Source: Niveispirillum cyanobacteriorum (GTDB taxonomy: Bacteria; Pseudomonadota; Alphaproteobacteria; Azospirillales; Azospirillaceae). Taken from it: a DNA stretch of 64,000 bases. The stretch covers positions 1 through 64,000 of the forward strand of contig NZ_CP025612.1 of the NCBI RefSeq assembly GCF_002868735.1, given 5' to 3'. The translations under genes were made by a program, and so were the position numbers. The notes under the pieces are model-generated. The model was not told the DNA's origin. It saw only the letters and a program-made list of their open reading frames with translations, and did not search any database. Below are positions 35,700 to 45,779 of this stretch, one piece after another (the stretch's first letter is position 1; the number at the start of each line of letters is the position of its first letter).

Positions 35700-38600
35700 T
35701 CAGCCCCCCACCGCCGCCGCCCGGCGCCCCACCACAGCGCGGGGCCGGTCGCTGGCCATCTGGGCGTTGGTGTCGGCAATATCGTCCAGGGTGCCGCCCT
35801 GTGACCGCAACAGCCGGTTCTGCTCCGCCAGAAGCCGGTTCTGTTCGGCCATGAGGGCGTTTTGCTTGCGGACTTCCTCCAGGACCTTGGCGTCGCCACT
35901 ATTGCCGTTGGCAGGCACTGACACGTAGGGCTGCGGCACGGTGTAGGCGCGCGGGCGGGACAGGGCCGCCCGGCTTTCCGCTGCTGTCGCAACGGCCGTG
36001 CCTTGGGGCAGGAAGGCCAGTTCCGGGCCTTGCTCGCCCACCATCGCCCATCCGCCGGGATGCCAATCCGTACCGCTGGCATAGGCGTAACCGCCGCCCA
36101 GCTTCTTCGCTGTCTCTGCCGTGTTGTATTTGGTTTTATCCAACAGGGAGGACATGACAGACCAGACGCCTGTCCACCAGGTGTGCAGGTTCGCCAGCCG
36201 GGTATTGCCGTCCAGCATCAGCGACCCCAGGGCCGACAAGCCATTTGCCAGGATAGTGTTGGTGGCGTTCAGCAGGTTGATGCGGTCCAGGTTGCCGGCA
36301 TAGGTCAGCTTTCCAATGGCCAACAGAGTGCCATCCCCCGACCCGGAACCCAGCCCTGCCACCGCCTGTGCCGTCAGCTTGGTATTGTCAATCACGCCCC
36401 CGGCCTGGATCGTGGCATCGCGGATGCTGGTCAGCAGCGCCGTCTGCTGCGCATCAAAGCTCTGGACGGCGGGCAGCGTCTCCAACTGGGCCAGGACCTG
36501 ACGGATGGCACTATCCGTATCGGTCCCGGAGGCGCCATTGGCCAGCAGCGCATCGGCATAGCGCTGCGCATAGGCGGTAATCGACCCCAGCGCCGTCTGA
36601 TCATTGCCCCGCGCCAGACCAAGCTGGCTGTTGAACTGGCTGCGGGCATTGGCCAACTGCTCCGCCGGCGACAGGAAGCTTTCGATCCCGCCGGCCCGCG
36701 CCTGGTTCACCCAATCGCGGATGGAACCGCCTATGCCCCGGATCCGCTCCAGGGCCGATGCCGCATCCTGCGCTTGGCGCGCCGCATCTGCGGCACTGTC
36801 GGCCACGGCCTGATTGGCGGCGGCCAAATCCTCGGCCGCATAGATCGACCGCAGCATGGCACGGACATTGTCATTGGACGCGGCGGCCAGTTCCTGGGCC
36901 CGCTCAATCTGTGTGGCCTGTGACTCCAGCCCCTGCCGCTGCATTTCTTCCAGTAGCGGATTTGCGGCCTGGGCGCGCAGAAGGCGGGTCTGCAACTGGT
37001 CCGACAGGGCCTGGGTCTGCGCATTCAGATCGGCAACAGCATCGGTCATTTCCTGGGCCAGCACATTGGCCAGCAGTTGCATCTGTTCCGCCGAATAACC
37101 CGCCGCCTGACCTGCGGCGAACTCCGCTTGCTGACGGCGCAGCAGGGCCTGGATGGCTGCATCGGGATTGTTGCGCTGCTGCGCCGTCAACAGCCTGTCT
37201 TGCAGGCTGGCCGTGACGCTGGCCGCCTGCCGTGCCGCCTCGTTGGCTGCCTTTTGATCCTCAATGGCCTTAATCTGGTCATAGATGGACCGGTTGCTTT
37301 CATCCAGGGCCGCCCGCTCCTTAAGGCGTAGGGCCACAGTGTCCCCCTGGGCCTGCAAAAGCTGGTCCTCCAACCCCTTGCGCTCATTGGCGATGTTGCT
37401 GGCCAACTGTGCTGCCTGGACCTGATCAAACAAGGATCGGTTACTGGCATCCAGTGCATCCCGCTGACGCTCAAGCAGAGCCGCGTTGTTGCCCTGCAAT
37501 TCCAGCAGCCGAACCTCAAGCCCCGCGCGCTCATTCGCGATATCCGCGGCACTTCGAGCGGCTGCGGCCGTGCCGTCAATGCCGCTGGCCAACTGGGACA
37601 GGGCCGCATTCGCGGCTGCGGCGACCTCGGGTATGTCGCCAAACAGCCGGATAGCCTCTTGCAGTTGATCGGCGCGCAACGATGATGTCAGGGTGCCAGA
37701 AAGGCCGGCAACGAAATTGCGCTGTGCGCCCGCATCGGAAAGTCCCACCGCCCTTGCATCGCGGACGTCGGTGGCTCGCTGGGCGATCAGGTCCTGCAAG
37801 CTGTTGATGAAGTCATTCCCGATCAGGTCGTTATAACGGCGGTCCTGATTGCTGGAGACATCGGCGCGCAGCGCGGCCATCTTTGCAGCTTCAGCCTTCT
37901 GCACCGCCGTTGCCGCGTCGCTCGCGCTATACCCCACCAATTCCAGAACGGGGGCCAGCTCCCCGAACGCCGCGCGAAGTGCCGCGACCTGGGTTTCCAT
38001 CTCCGTCATCTCGGGCACGGCTTCGCCGATGCCGGCAAACCGCTCGACATAGGACCGCAGGGCGGCGGCGGTGACGCCGGCATCATAGCCCAGCCGCCCG
38101 GCCTGATCGGCGAAGTCGCGCACGTAATTGCGCATGTCGACAACGTTCTTGCGGGCCGTCTCGACATCGTCGCTGCCGCCCTCCAACGTGCCATTCAGCT
38201 TCTGGATGGCGGTGTCGTAGGCCAGGATAAAGTTCACATCCCCTTCGGCGCGCTGGAGATTAGAGAAGTCGACGGACTGCAACCTGGATTTCAAAGCGGC
38301 ATCGACGCCTGTGAGCGTGTTGGTGATGGCCGACAGGACCTGAGACAGCGTGCCCTCAATGTCGCCGACGGCGGTGGTGCCGCTGGCCGCCATCGACCCG
38401 TCTGCACCATAGACGCGCCAGCGATTACCGTCTCGGCTGCCCACCTCAATGGCGATTTTTTCTGCCAGCGTTCCGCCGGTCAGTTCTGTCAGAAGATTGC
38501 TGAAGGTATTTACGGACTGGGCCAGGGCGTCGCGGGCCGACATGTTGCCGCTGTCTTGCTTATTGGCCGAGGTATCGAAATTCACCACGCGGTCATTGCG

Positions 38601-41600
38601 CGTATACACATCCACGCCGGCGGTGCTGTCGCTCTTGCCCGGCCCAAACAGGCCGCCGACGATGTTGCCGACGAAACTGGACAACCCTTGGGGCACACCG
38701 AAGAAATCACCGACCGTGGTGGCGACAGTGCTACCAATCTGGGCATTGCGGTTCTGGGCATCGCTGCGCCCACCAAAGAGTTCGGCCACAAGGTTGCCCA
38801 GAGCGTTTCCAGCCTCGGCGCTCTCCAGCAGGGACAGACCCAGTGCTGTGAACGATTTTGCGGCAGAACCAGCGGTCTTTTGCAGATCGTGGAACTTGCT
38901 CATGAAGTCGCCGACACCCTCGGCGACGCTAGACCAGTCTCCGGCCGCAATCCTGGTGCCGATATTGCCCAATGCCATGGCCGCCGTATCAGCGGCGTCC
39001 ATGACCTTGATCTGTCGTTCCCGCTCCGCGCCGAGGCTCATTTCCGCGCGGGTTTGCTCCACAATCTGCTTGTTGGTGTCGCTGATAGCTCCATTGACAT
39101 CGCGCAGGCTGTCCTCCAACTGGCGGACAGCGTCGTCGATCTCCCACTGCTTGACCTTGGCCTCCAGGTCGAAACGGGCAGACAGGCTTTCCCGGCCCCC
39201 GCCCGCGATCTTCCCCAACAGGGTGTTGCGCTCCCGCAGCCGGCCAAGCCCCCGGTCTGCGTCCTTGGCGGCAATCGCCACCGATGCCTCACGATCCGCT
39301 GCGGCCTGACGCAGGGTGGCCTCGGTCAGCGCATCAATGATCTTGATCAGGCTTTCGGCCTGCTTGCCTTCGGCGACAAGAAGTTGCGTGCGATAGACCT
39401 GGGTGGCCGCCGCGACCTTGCCGGCCAACTGCGCCTTCATCAGGCCTTCGGTGGTGCCGGCAGCGGCCCGCGCTACGCCTTCCTGCGCTGTCGCCTCAAT
39501 ACGGGCCTGCGCCACCGCCTCACCACCGCGCGCGATCATCTCGGCGGTCTGCACAGACAGCAGTTGCCGGGCCCTGGCGGCGGCGTTGACCCCAGTCGTG
39601 ACATTATCGTTGGCCGCCTGCTGCATCGCCGCCGCACGGACACCATCGGCGGCACTGATCAGGTAAGCCGCACCGACAGCAGCAGCCTGCTCCGCGGCCC
39701 GCCCGGATGCAGCCGCCATCGCATTCATCTCGCCCGCCCGCTTCTGGATGTCGGCGGCGTGCCAGGCAGCGGCGAGTTTGGTCAGATCATCGGGCAGTGG
39801 CTTGCCGGCCAACACGGCTGCGGCAACGGATTCACCGTACTTATCCATGGCCTCGGCATAAAGCCGGGCCGTGCGGGCCGCTGCATCCTGCTGCTGGACG
39901 GTGCCGCCCTGGGCATTGGCGATCAGGGTGAGGCCAGGAAGGGCATTTCGGGCGGCCTCGGCCGCTTCCTGGACGCTGTCGCTTAGGTCTGCCCAGGCCC
40001 TTTGTTCGGCGACAAGCCTCTGCTGTTGGGCAGATGCAAGCGTACCGCCCGCGCGAAGCTCTGCATTGAAGGCTGAGGACCCAGCCTGGGCGATACGCTG
40101 TTGGACACCAACCCCGGCCAGGGTTTGCTTATAAAGATCAAGTTCCGTGCGGGCATCGGTGAGGCGCTTTGCCTGATCGTCTGTAAAGCTACCGTATGGC
40201 GAATTGTTAGCGGACCCATTGGTACTGGCGGCGGCATTGATGCGTCGTTCGATTTCGGCGAGCTTTTTCTCTAGGGCTCTTATGCTCTCCTGTCGGCGGG
40301 CCACAATGCCTGGAGACATCCCGTCAAGGAACGAAGCGCCGCTGCGGAAGTTCTGGATCTGCTTCTCGATCGTGTCGCGCTGCGATTCCAACGATGCTTC
40401 TTTAAGTAGAGATGTAACGCCTTTGAGGGCGGAGCCCAGCCCCTCCACGACAGACCGCACGGCTTGCGATCTCGCTAGCGACTCAACAAGGTCATCCCAC
40501 GCCCGGGCGACTTCCGTTACTGCTGTTGCGAAGTCACCCTTCAGCGCCTTTCCAGCACCCCCATAGCGCGCTTCGAGGGCAGCGATCGCCACCGACAGGG
40601 CGCCCGCCCTGTCGCCTTGGCGCTCCATCATCGTGATGGAGGCAGCCTGCGCGACGCTGAGGAAGCCCAGTTCCTCATCCAGGCGCCGCACACCGGCGGC
40701 ACCCTGCCCGAACGCATCGGCCAGACGCTTGCCCCATGCACTGGCATCCTGACCCAGCACCGCCGACATATCCTGCGACACGCCGGCCAGTTGTTGCGCC
40801 AGTTCCGGGGATCGTATGTTCCGGTTGGCGATGACAGCGGAAAGCGTGCTTCGGACCGGCTCCCGGCTGGTGCCCCGCTGATTGGCGATGGAAAACTCCA
40901 TTTCCCTCAGCCGATCCGCGGTAACCCCAAGCTCGGGGTTCAGGGCCTTCAGTTCAGCGGTGTAGCGCCGCGCCTGTCCCTGGATATCGGCAAAGCGCAT
41001 CGTGACGATGGCCAGTGCCGCACCAACAGCCAGCACAGTTGTCGCGACCAGCGCCACAGGGCTAACCAGCAGGCCCATCAGCCGCCCGAAGCCACCCACG
41101 GCATAGGCCGCCTGCGGCACCTGTTGCGTCAGCACCAGGAACGGGTTCTGCCCGCCGGCAACAGAGACACCGATATCCTGGATCTGCTGCGCCAGCGCTC
41201 CGGCTTCATGGGCGGCCAACCCCATTCCCCGGCCCGTCACGCCCATATGCCGTTGAAGCTGGGCAATCTCGGCTGCGGCTTGCGCCCCTGAAATACCCAG
41301 GGCCCTGTGACCTGCCTGCATCGCGGCCAGGGCCGCTTGGTACCGCTGCTGCGAGGCAATGACAGGATCCATGCTGGCCCGCAGCTCTCGATAGGCCTGC
41401 ACCGCCTGCTCCGCTGACCGCACGGCCGGCGACATGGCCGCCGCCAACCGCGCCTCATCGGCTGCCAGCCGATCCGCAGAGATGCCAGCCAGCGCCGCCG
41501 TCTCGCGCAGTTGGGTCAGGGCGGATGCGTATCGCCGTGCGGCGGCGGCTTCCTGGTCGAAACTGTCAACCAGGGTTTCATAGGCCTTGGGCGCTGCCGC

Positions 41601-42656
41601 CTTCTTCAGGGCCAGACGCTCTGCCTGCGCCATTTCCTCAACGGCCAGAATGGCCTGCCAGTTGCGGGCCAACTGAATTTCCGCCTCGGCGGCGCCCTGT
41701 CGTTCCGCATCCAGCATCGCCTGCCAGTTCAGGGCGACATTCCGCTTGGTCTGCTGGATGCGCTCTCTCTGCGCCTGATCCTCGGCATCCAGCATGGCCT
41801 GCCAGTCCTGGGCCTGAAACATCTTGGCAAAGGCTTCCGCGGAAGCGGCGGCACTGCCCGATGACGCGCCACCAACCCCCATGAAGCTGCTGAACCGGGT
41901 CTGGGCCACATCCTGGCGGGCGGCAATGACCTTCTGGGCAAGCGCCGCATCGGCGGCTTCCTTGGCTTTGCGTTGGGCCGCCGCTTCCGCCTCCAGCGCT
42001 GAAATGTGCCGGTTCACGGCCTGGGTGGCCGGGTCATACATGTCGGCCAGCGATTGGAAGACCTGGAATCGCTCCCGCTCGGTGGCGTTAACGGCCCGCA
42101 AGATCGCCTCGGCACTGTCCAGTTCCTGATTATAACGCTGCTGCTGCCCCACAAACGGATCAAGTCGGCCCAACAGGTTGATATAGGCCTCGACACTGTC
42201 GGCGCTCTGCCCGACGGCCATGTCGTTTTGGGCGAACATGCGTCGCATCTGTTCGGCGGACTTCTCAGCCCTGGCAATGGCCTGATCGCGAACCATGCCT
42301 GCGCGACGGATCAGCTCGGCACCCTCTGCCTCTGTCCGGTTGCCGTCCTCCATCTCGCGGCGAAGTTCGGCTGCTGTCCGTTCATACTCCTTTTCGGCGC
42401 GCTGCTTGGCCTGGGTCAGGCGGATATTCTCGTCCAGCTTGCGGTTGATTTTGTCGAAGCTGGGGTCGGCGCGGCGCAGGGCCTCGTCGCTGACCCGCAT
42501 GCTGGCGGCCATCTTCTCGCCCGACGCGGCGGCGGCATCTGCCGCACCGGCCATGTTCCGCAGTGCGGCCGCGTCCCTCTCGGCAGCACCAGCAATATTG
42601 CTGTCATAGGCACCGCGGATGCGGGCTTCGCGGGCGATGTTTTGCAAGCTGGCCAT
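35700..42656 (-). CDS. Tail length tape measure protein
   Basis: 2318 aa. Long helical, Ala/Gln-rich N-terminal region, then a conserved tape-measure core (AHEAGALAQQIQDIGVSVAG; QNPFLVLTQQVPQAAYAVGG; LRRYTAEL-like segment) with a hydrophobic helix (VALVATTVLAVGAALAIVTM, about residue 540). Around residues 1700-1800 there are two near-tandem repeats (ERAGLEVRLLELQGNNAALL / ERKGLEDQLLQAQGDTVALR, each followed by LDxSNRSxxDQ). The C-terminus has a Gly/Pro segment and a Gln/Leu coiled coil (EQNRLLAEQNRLLRSQ). Tail length scales with this protein. The frame is intact. Confidence 0.93.
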   Translation of the reverse strand: MASLQNIAREARIRGAYDSNIAGAAERDAAALRNMAGAADAAAASGEKMAASMRVSDEALRRADPSFDKINRKLDENIRLTQAKQRAEKEYERTAAELRREMEDGNRTEAEGAELIRRAGMVRDQAIARAEKSAEQMRRMFAQNDMAVGQSADSVEAYINLLGRLDPFVGQQQRYNQELDSAEAILRAVNATERERFQVFQSLADMYDPATQAVNRHISALEAEAAAQRKAKEAADAALAQKVIAARQDVAQTRFSSFMGVGGASSGSAAASAEAFAKMFQAQDWQAMLDAEDQAQRERIQQTKRNVALNWQAMLDAERQGAAEAEIQLARNWQAILAVEEMAQAERLALKKAAAPKAYETLVDSFDQEAAAARRYASALTQLRETAALAGISADRLAADEARLAAAMSPAVRSAEQAVQAYRELRASMDPVIASQQRYQAALAAMQAGHRALGISGAQAAAEIAQLQRHMGVTGRGMGLAAHEAGALAQQIQDIGVSVAGGQNPFLVLTQQVPQAAYAVGGFGRLMGLLVSPVALVATTVLAVGAALAIVTMRFADIQGQARRYTAELKALNPELGVTADRLREMEFSIANQRGTSREPVRSTLSAVIANRNIRSPELAQQLAGVSQDMSAVLGQDASAWGKRLADAFGQGAAGVRRLDEELGFLSVAQAASITMMERQGDRAGALSVAIAALEARYGGAGKALKGDFATAVTEVARAWDDLVESLARSQAVRSVVEGLGSALKGVTSLLKEASLESQRDTIEKQIQNFRSGASFLDGMSPGIVARRQESIRALEKKLAEIERRINAAASTNGSANNSPYGSFTDDQAKRLTDARTELDLYKQTLAGVGVQQRIAQAGSSAFNAELRAGGTLASAQQQRLVAEQRAWADLSDSVQEAAEAARNALPGLTLIANAQGGTVQQQDAAARTARLYAEAMDKYGESVAAAVLAGKPLPDDLTKLAAAWHAADIQKRAGEMNAMAAASGRAAEQAAAVGAAYLISAADGVRAAAMQQAANDNVTTGVNAAARARQLLSVQTAEMIARGGEAVAQARIEATAQEGVARAAAGTTEGLMKAQLAGKVAAATQVYRTQLLVAEGKQAESLIKIIDALTEATLRQAAADREASVAIAAKDADRGLGRLRERNTLLGKIAGGGRESLSARFDLEAKVKQWEIDDAVRQLEDSLRDVNGAISDTNKQIVEQTRAEMSLGAERERQIKVMDAADTAAMALGNIGTRIAAGDWSSVAEGVGDFMSKFHDLQKTAGSAAKSFTALGLSLLESAEAGNALGNLVAELFGGRSDAQNRNAQIGSTVATTVGDFFGVPQGLSSFVGNIVGGLFGPGKSDSTAGVDVYTRNDRVVNFDTSANKQDSGNMSARDALAQSVNTFSNLLTELTGGTLAEKIAIEVGSRDGNRWRVYGADGSMAASGTTAVGDIEGTLSQVLSAITNTLTGVDAALKSRLQSVDFSNLQRAEGDVNFILAYDTAIQKLNGTLEGGSDDVETARKNVVDMRNYVRDFADQAGRLGYDAGVTAAALRSYVERFAGIGEAVPEMTEMETQVAALRAAFGELAPVLELVGYSASDAATAVQKAEAAKMAALRADVSSNQDRRYNDLIGNDFINSLQDLIAQRATDVRDARAVGLSDAGAQRNFVAGLSGTLTSSLRADQLQEAIRLFGDIPEVAAAANAALSQLASGIDGTAAAARSAADIANERAGLEVRLLELQGNNAALLERQRDALDASNRSLFDQVQAAQLASNIANERKGLEDQLLQAQGDTVALRLKERAALDESNRSIYDQIKAIEDQKAANEAARQAASVTASLQDRLLTAQQRNNPDAAIQALLRRQQAEFAAGQAAGYSAEQMQLLANVLAQEMTDAVADLNAQTQALSDQLQTRLLRAQAANPLLEEMQRQGLESQATQIERAQELAAASNDNVRAMLRSIYAAEDLAAANQAVADSAADAARQAQDAASALERIRGIGGSIRDWVNQARAGGIESFLSPAEQLANARSQFNSQLGLARGNDQTALGSITAYAQRYADALLANGASGTDTDSAIRQVLAQLETLPAVQSFDAQQTALLTSIRDATIQAGGVIDNTKLTAQAVAGLGSGSGDGTLLAIGKLTYAGNLDRINLLNATNTILANGLSALGSLMLDGNTRLANLHTWWTGVWSVMSSLLDKTKYNTAETAKKLGGGYAYASGTDWHPGGWAMVGEQGPELAFLPQGTAVATAAESRAALSRPRAYTVPQPYVSVPANGNSGDAKVLEEVRKQNALMAEQNRLLAEQNRLLRSQGGTLDDIADTNAQMASDRPRAVVGRRAAAVGG

Positions 42657-42658
42657 CG

Positions 42659-43318
42659 TCAGCGTTCCTGCGTGATGATCAGGGCGGGGGATTCAACGGC
42701 CTTGCCGGCCCGCGTACCCCGCTTGGCGATGTATCGGCGTGCGCCCAGGTCGACATTGTATTGGCGGCGCGCGGACACGATGCCGGCGAACCGGGAATTG
42801 ATCTGGCGCGCGGCGTCATCAAAAATGCCCGGCGCGACGCTGAACTTGATTGTCTCGCGTCCCACCACCTGCACATCGACCTTCCGGCCATAGGGCTGGA
42901 AATTCCCGATCATCACTTTGGTGACATCGGCGGTGATGGCGGTCGGCACGACATCCCGCCATGGCACGAACCGGGCACGATCCTGTCCTTCGGCGGTGAA
43001 GAAACCGAAAAAGAAACTCTCGCGATACCGCCCGCTGCGCTCCGGCGACCGCGCCGTCAGAAAGCTGATCGCGAACTGGCAAACGGTGGCCCAATGGCTG
43101 AACCGGTAAACGATCAAGCCTTCTGGCCGCACTGAGTCTTCCAACGCGCCCGAAACGCCATCGACAATCCGCTGGTGATGCCGGCTGCCCTCACCGCTGG
43201 CGATCATATCGGCCAGGATCTGGCGTGCGCCCTGCGCTAGATGGGCCGAACGCGCCTGCGGGCTCAACGCTTCGGAGATGAATAGTTCCACCTCGCGGCG
43301 GAAGGCGATCTGGGCCAT
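42659..43318 (-). CDS. Minor tail protein, unknown
   Basis: 219 aa. ATG at 43318 has GGAG six bases upstream; ATG 43330 is the alternative. Soluble alpha/beta protein with ALEDSVRPEGLIVYRFSHWA and RQINSRFAGIVSARRQYNVD. It ends 2 bp before the tape measure start, so it belongs with the tail genes. A weak AGGGCG/CGCCCT hairpin with TTTCTC precedes its start. Confidence 0.6.
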   Translation of the reverse strand: MAQIAFRREVELFISEALSPQARSAHLAQGARQILADMIASGEGSRHHQRIVDGVSGALEDSVRPEGLIVYRFSHWATVCQFAISFLTARSPERSGRYRESFFFGFFTAEGQDRARFVPWRDVVPTAITADVTKVMIGNFQPYGRKVDVQVVGRETIKFSVAPGIFDDAARQINSRFAGIVSARRQYNVDLGARRYIAKRGTRAGKAVESPALIITQER

Positions 43319-43418
43319 ATGCCGCTCCATGAGAAAGGGCGCCGCGGCATGGCCGGTCGCCCTGTGTACTTCTGTTCACAAGTGATAATCTCTCGCCCGG
43401 ATTTCAGAGGGGGGCGAT

Positions 43419-43958
43419 ATGTTCAGTTCATTACGGAAACTCGCCATTGCGGGTTCATGTCTGCTGGCATGTGGCAGCCACGCTAAATCTCCACCTGAAG
43501 ATTTTAACTTCAGAGGTGCAACTTTTGGCATACCAAAGTCCACCCTCAAGAAATTACATAAAGTCGACTGCCAAACTTACGGAACAACAGACTTCTGTTC
43601 GGAATCATATGTAGAGATAGGCAGCTTGCTTGCCTCTAGGGTGCTGTACTCATTTGCCGGCGATAAACTGAATGATATTGATGTTTCTTTTCATGCAGTT
43701 AGATTTGATAGGGCGCGCGAAGCTGTGACAATAAAGTACGGCGAGCCCGCCGTTTATCAGCTTGAAGAGCTTATTGAGGGCGGAATAAAAGTGACCGCAA
43801 CACAATGGGTTTGGGTTCGGCCAGAGGTCGAAATCATTATGCAGTTTCCCAGTTTTACTCACAATGAAGGGTCCCTAAAGTACCTCCCGCCCGGCTCATT
43901 GCACGCCAGAAGCGAAAGGCGTCGCGAGCAAGCGAAACGCGACGCCGAAAGCTTCTAA
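43419..43958 (+). CDS. Secreted low-GC cargo protein
   Basis: 179 aa on the strand opposite the tail operon, with GAGGGG before ATG 43419. Signal peptide with possible lipobox (IAGSCLLACGSH). The mature part contains FRGATFGIPKSTLKKLHKVD and AREAVTIKYGEPAVYQ, a small alpha/beta pattern, and a basic C-terminus (RSERRREQAKRDAE). Lower GC than the phage genes. Probably a periplasmic moron protein expressed in the lysogen; function unknown. Confidence 0.68.
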   Translation: MFSSLRKLAIAGSCLLACGSHAKSPPEDFNFRGATFGIPKSTLKKLHKVDCQTYGTTDFCSESYVEIGSLLASRVLYSFAGDKLNDIDVSFHAVRFDRAREAVTIKYGEPAVYQLEELIEGGIKVTATQWVWVRPEVEIIMQFPSFTHNEGSLKYLPPGSLHARSERRREQAKRDAESF

Positions 43959-43966
43959 TGCCATCC

Positions 43967-44425
43967 TCAAGTCTGAACTCTGCAAGGAGTTGCTAGACCA
44001 ATCTGCGCGATGCTCCACAGCAGACGCAGGGTATCGTCCCCGTCAATGTCATGCAGAAGTTCGGGTGTCGCCGGACGGCCATAAATGGCGGCGTTGAGGG
44101 CGTCGGTCGTCCCGATCTGTCGTGCGAAGATGTACCGCACCTGAAGGCGCAGCCCCTCCAGGGTTTGGGCTTGCGTCTTCGTCAGGCGGTCGGCGTAATG
44201 GTCAATGGCCGCATAGAACGGTTCATGATCTGCATCCTTGCCGCCATTGGGCAGTAACTCCTCTGCCGCGTACTGAAACATCTTGTTTGCCCGAACATAC
44301 CCCGCAAACGCCTCCAACAGGGCGGCGTCGGGGTGGCTGTTGGCGATGGCCGCCGGCAGCGCCAAGCCAGCCGTTGCCGCCCCCGCCAGGGCCTTGCCCA
44401 GCAGGTCACGTCGATTGATGGTCAT
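43967..44425 (-). CDS. Tat-exported small protein, unknown
   Basis: 152 aa. Twin-arginine signal NRRDLLGKALAGAATAGLAL followed by PAAIANSHPD. The mature part is helical with FAGYVRANKMFQYAAEELLP and IDHYADRLTKTQAQTLEGL. ATG 44425 has GGAG eight bases upstream. Part of the accessory island; Tat-signal proteins of this size are unusual in a phage. Function not recognised. Confidence 0.65.
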   Translation of the reverse strand: MTINRRDLLGKALAGAATAGLALPAAIANSHPDAALLEAFAGYVRANKMFQYAAEELLPNGGKDADHEPFYAAIDHYADRLTKTQAQTLEGLRLQVRYIFARQIGTTDALNAAIYGRPATPELLHDIDGDDTLRLLWSIAQIGLATPCRVQT

Positions 44426-44430
44426 GGCCG

Positions 44431-44886
44431 TTACTCCGCCAGTCGCCGCAGAGGGATCACATTGGGTACGCCATCATGGTGACCGAACCCATATGCCTCT
44501 GGATACTGCTTCGCCAGAAGGCGATACATTTCGCCATCTGTTCGCGCCTCAACCACGCCGACCGCAGTCACCCTCTCAGAGGCATCCAGAATTGTAGCCG
44601 ACCTGGTTGTGAACGGAATCCCTGCCAGTTCCAGTTCCGTCGGCGCCCAACTTTCCGCGCCTGTCCGGGTATCGCCGTCGTGGGGCCGCATGGCATAGGC
44701 CTCGGCCAGCAGATCACACCAAGACTGGTCCACGCTGAATTGCGCATTGATATGCAACTGTCGGAAACGGAACTCTGCAATCTCCTCTATCTCGTGACAG
44801 CGACCGTCCTTGCCGTGCCGATAGATAGCGTCAGCGATGAGCGCCTTGAAGGCTAGGGCCTCGGGACTATTCAGAATGTCTGTCAT
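44431..44886 (-). CDS. Hypothetical island protein
   Basis: 151 aa. ATG at 44886 gives the better GGAG spacing; ATG 44892 overlaps the rha stop (TAATG). Soluble; MTDILNSPEALAFKALIADA, then EFRFRQLHINAQFSVDQSWC and YPEAYGFGHHDG. It lies between the antirepressor and the Tat-exported gene, 5 bp upstream of the latter. No family recognised. Confidence 0.6.
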   Translation of the reverse strand: MTDILNSPEALAFKALIADAIYRHGKDGRCHEIEEIAEFRFRQLHINAQFSVDQSWCDLLAEAYAMRPHDGDTRTGAESWAPTELELAGIPFTTRSATILDASERVTAVGVVEARTDGEMYRLLAKQYPEAYGFGHHDGVPNVIPLRRLAE

Positions 44887-44891
44887 AGCCA

Positions 44892-45680
44892 TTACTCCGC
44901 CGCCTCAGAGGGGCAAAACAGGTCCTCGGGCGGAGCCACGCCCAACTTCTTGGCAAAGTAGGTGATACCGCGTGGCGTTACATAGGTTTGGTGCCGGGCC
45001 TTATCGTCGACAAGGGTGGCTTTCACCTCGAATAACCCCAGGTCACGGAACTGCGCCTTCGGAACGAGAGCCGACCCTTGATAAAAAAGGTACCCCTGCT
45101 TCAGCCAACTGACGAACTTGTTTGGCTTTTGTCCGAGCACTCGACCTGCATTCTGAAGGCAGTAAAGGCCGTCGGCATTGGCGAACTGATCATAAAAAGC
45201 AGCTTTGGGCTTGGTCGCGGACACAGATTCTTCCAGTCGCTTGGCACGCCCCTCAAGCTCCCGGTTCAGTTCGATCAGCTGGATAGCTATGCGGCTCAAC
45301 TGGCTCGGGTCGCGAAGGTCGATCTGGGCCGGGGTCGGGTTCCGGAGCCGATCCTCCATCACGTTGAACTGTTCGATGTACCGCAGCTTGAAGGCCAGCG
45401 CTTTCTCGCCGGTGAAACCCATGGCCAGCAACGCAAAGCCGTCGCGGGTCATGTCGAAAGTGCGTCGATCAACGCCCTGACCGTCAGGGGCGGCGGACTG
45501 AGCAAACATTGAACTCCCCAATTTTGGGGAGTCCATATTTTTCAACAGGTTGTCGATGTCCCGCAGCACATGGTCGTGCCGCTTCTCGAAGAACGCCGCC
45601 ACGTCACGGCTGTTCGCATAGACTTTTCCATCCCGCACGGTCAGCGCGGGAACCTTGCCAGAACCATCAAAGCCTGACAT
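44892..45680 (-). CDS. rha: Rha-family phage regulator with KilAC antirepressor domain
   Basis: 262 aa. ATG 45680 is preceded by GGAGG at five bases; the frame is open further up. N-terminal Rha domain: VYANSRDVAAFFEKRHDHVL, FDMTRDGFALLAMGFTGEKA, FKLRYIEQFN. A coiled link (LIELNRELEGRAKRLEES) joins a C-terminal ANT/KilAC DNA-binding domain (NAGRVLGQKPNKFVSWLKQG; TYVTPRGITYFAKKL). Such proteins act as antirepressors or inhibit growth of phage in particular hosts. It follows a ribbon-helix-helix gene on the same strand, separated by a strong terminator. Confidence 0.88.
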   Translation of the reverse strand: MSGFDGSGKVPALTVRDGKVYANSRDVAAFFEKRHDHVLRDIDNLLKNMDSPKLGSSMFAQSAAPDGQGVDRRTFDMTRDGFALLAMGFTGEKALAFKLRYIEQFNVMEDRLRNPTPAQIDLRDPSQLSRIAIQLIELNRELEGRAKRLEESVSATKPKAAFYDQFANADGLYCLQNAGRVLGQKPNKFVSWLKQGYLFYQGSALVPKAQFRDLGLFEVKATLVDDKARHQTYVTPRGITYFAKKLGVAPPEDLFCPSEAAE

Positions 45681-45726
45681 AACTACCTCCGTTGCATGTG
45701 TGAGTTTTCGAGGCTTGCTCATGTTC

Positions 45727-45774
45727 AAAACGCCACCGGGGGGAGTTTCCTAGGCCCTTCCCCGGTGGCGTTTT
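45727..45774. terminator. Strong terminator/attenuator between RHH gene and rha
   Basis: Perfect 15-bp stem AAAACGCCACCGGGG / CCCCGGTGGCGTTTT with an 18-nt loop; A and T ends make it usable in both directions. On the minus strand it would limit read-through into rha. Confidence 0.75.
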
Positions 45775-45779
45775 GCATT

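Noticed and set aside
38556-39986. 476-aa plus-strand open frame inside the tape measure gene
   Set aside because: Shadow frame; sequence mirrors the helical Ala-rich gene on the minus strand.
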